DNA of 64,000 nt from Portunus trituberculatus (lineage: Eukaryota; Arthropoda; Malacostraca; Decapoda; Portunidae): positions 24,564,043 to 24,628,042 of the forward strand of contig NC_059292.1 in the NCBI RefSeq assembly GCF_017591435.1. The letters run 5' to 3'. The translations under genes and the position numbers were made by a program. The stretch's first letter is position 1; every line of letters starts with the position of its first letter. The notes below the pieces were generated by a model. That model was not told where the DNA came from. It made no database searches and worked only from the letters and a program-made list of their open reading frames with translations. Of this stretch, positions 63,500 to 64,000 are shown piece after piece.

Positions 63500-64000
63500 C
63501 TGTGAAGGACAGGATGTTTCATGAGAATGACTCATCAACTCAAAGACTCACAAACAATAGTAATAAGTACAGTAGGCAGCACGGCGAATCGCGAGCCGCA
63601 AAACTGCATATCTATTAATTTTTCTACTGTATCAACACGGAAGAAAAAGGCATGGGAGGAAAAAAAAATCATCACTATTTAGCAACACCACAGTTCTCAC
63701 CCCATGTTTTACTCGACAACAACGACCAGTTTTAATATTACTCTTGCTTGGAGAAATTTATGATCTTAGTACGCCTTTACTCTCTCCGCAGCTGTGAATG
63801 ACACATACATATACACGTATTTCATGTGCCCATTTACCGTGCACAAGCGTGGCTAATAACAAATCAATAAGGCCAGGTACTGAGGAGATATAACAGAAAA
63901 CTGGAATAACCTTAGAAAAGTATCCAACGTCAAGCGGTGTAGCCTGCAGTTACAAAACAAATGAATAACGATTACAGTATACAACAAAGACGTATAGCAC
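63500..64000. other. Putative intron, no feature recognised
   Basis: AT-rich, no supported frame or repeat. Confidence 0.4.

Overview
The window is eukaryotic nuclear DNA from an arthropod, most probably a decapod crustacean (perhaps a crab; this placement is inference). The reasons are an animal IKK-type kinase gene split into small exons by long introns, very dense (CA)n, (TA)n and (GA)n microsatellites, and a deep layer of non-LTR retrotransposons (LINEs) and pogo/Tigger-type DNA transposons. I see no prokaryotic gene organisation, rRNA, CRISPR array or functional tRNA.

Host genes. The one clearly recognisable gene is on the minus strand: an IkB kinase (IKKalpha/beta-like, Toll/IMD-NF-kB signalling). 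Nine coding exons run from 46306 down to 25496. They encode about 505 residues: the whole kinase domain, the ubiquitin-like domain and the start of the helical scaffold/dimerisation domain. The 3' exons are not visible. A splice acceptor four bases before the ATG implies a non-coding first exon further right. A short acidic terminal exon of an unidentified minus-strand gene lies at 63381-63499, and a weak plus-strand exon candidate at 48310-48384.

Repeat layers. Positions 128-11960 hold three copies of one LINE family (A): one plus, two minus. More copies lie at 23760-23984, 38968-42195 and 42298-44886. Nearly every family A end abuts a CA repeat in the same orientation relative to the element, which suggests a LINE that targets (CA)n microsatellites. 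Positions 12381-25001 hold pogo/Tigger elements of several terminal-repeat families, a large palindrome, a tandem segmental duplication and a later LINE insertion. Positions 25911-29675 are a train of TA-flanked MITEs separated by (TA)n arrays. Positions 30144-35139 are a four-level nest, in which a Tigger element carries a second Tigger that carries two TTAA-flanked elements. All of this from 25.6 kb to 45 kb lies inside IKK introns. Positions 51468-55790 are a decayed KRBA2-like integrase element cut in two by a family B LINE with a TTTCA target-site duplication. A tRNA-derived SINE, a second LINE B fragment, two hAT-type MITEs and many microsatellites fill the rest.

The genes do not form an operon-like system. 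The biology here is one innate-immunity kinase whose introns have become a sink for mobile DNA, and insertion order can be read directly from target-site duplications.
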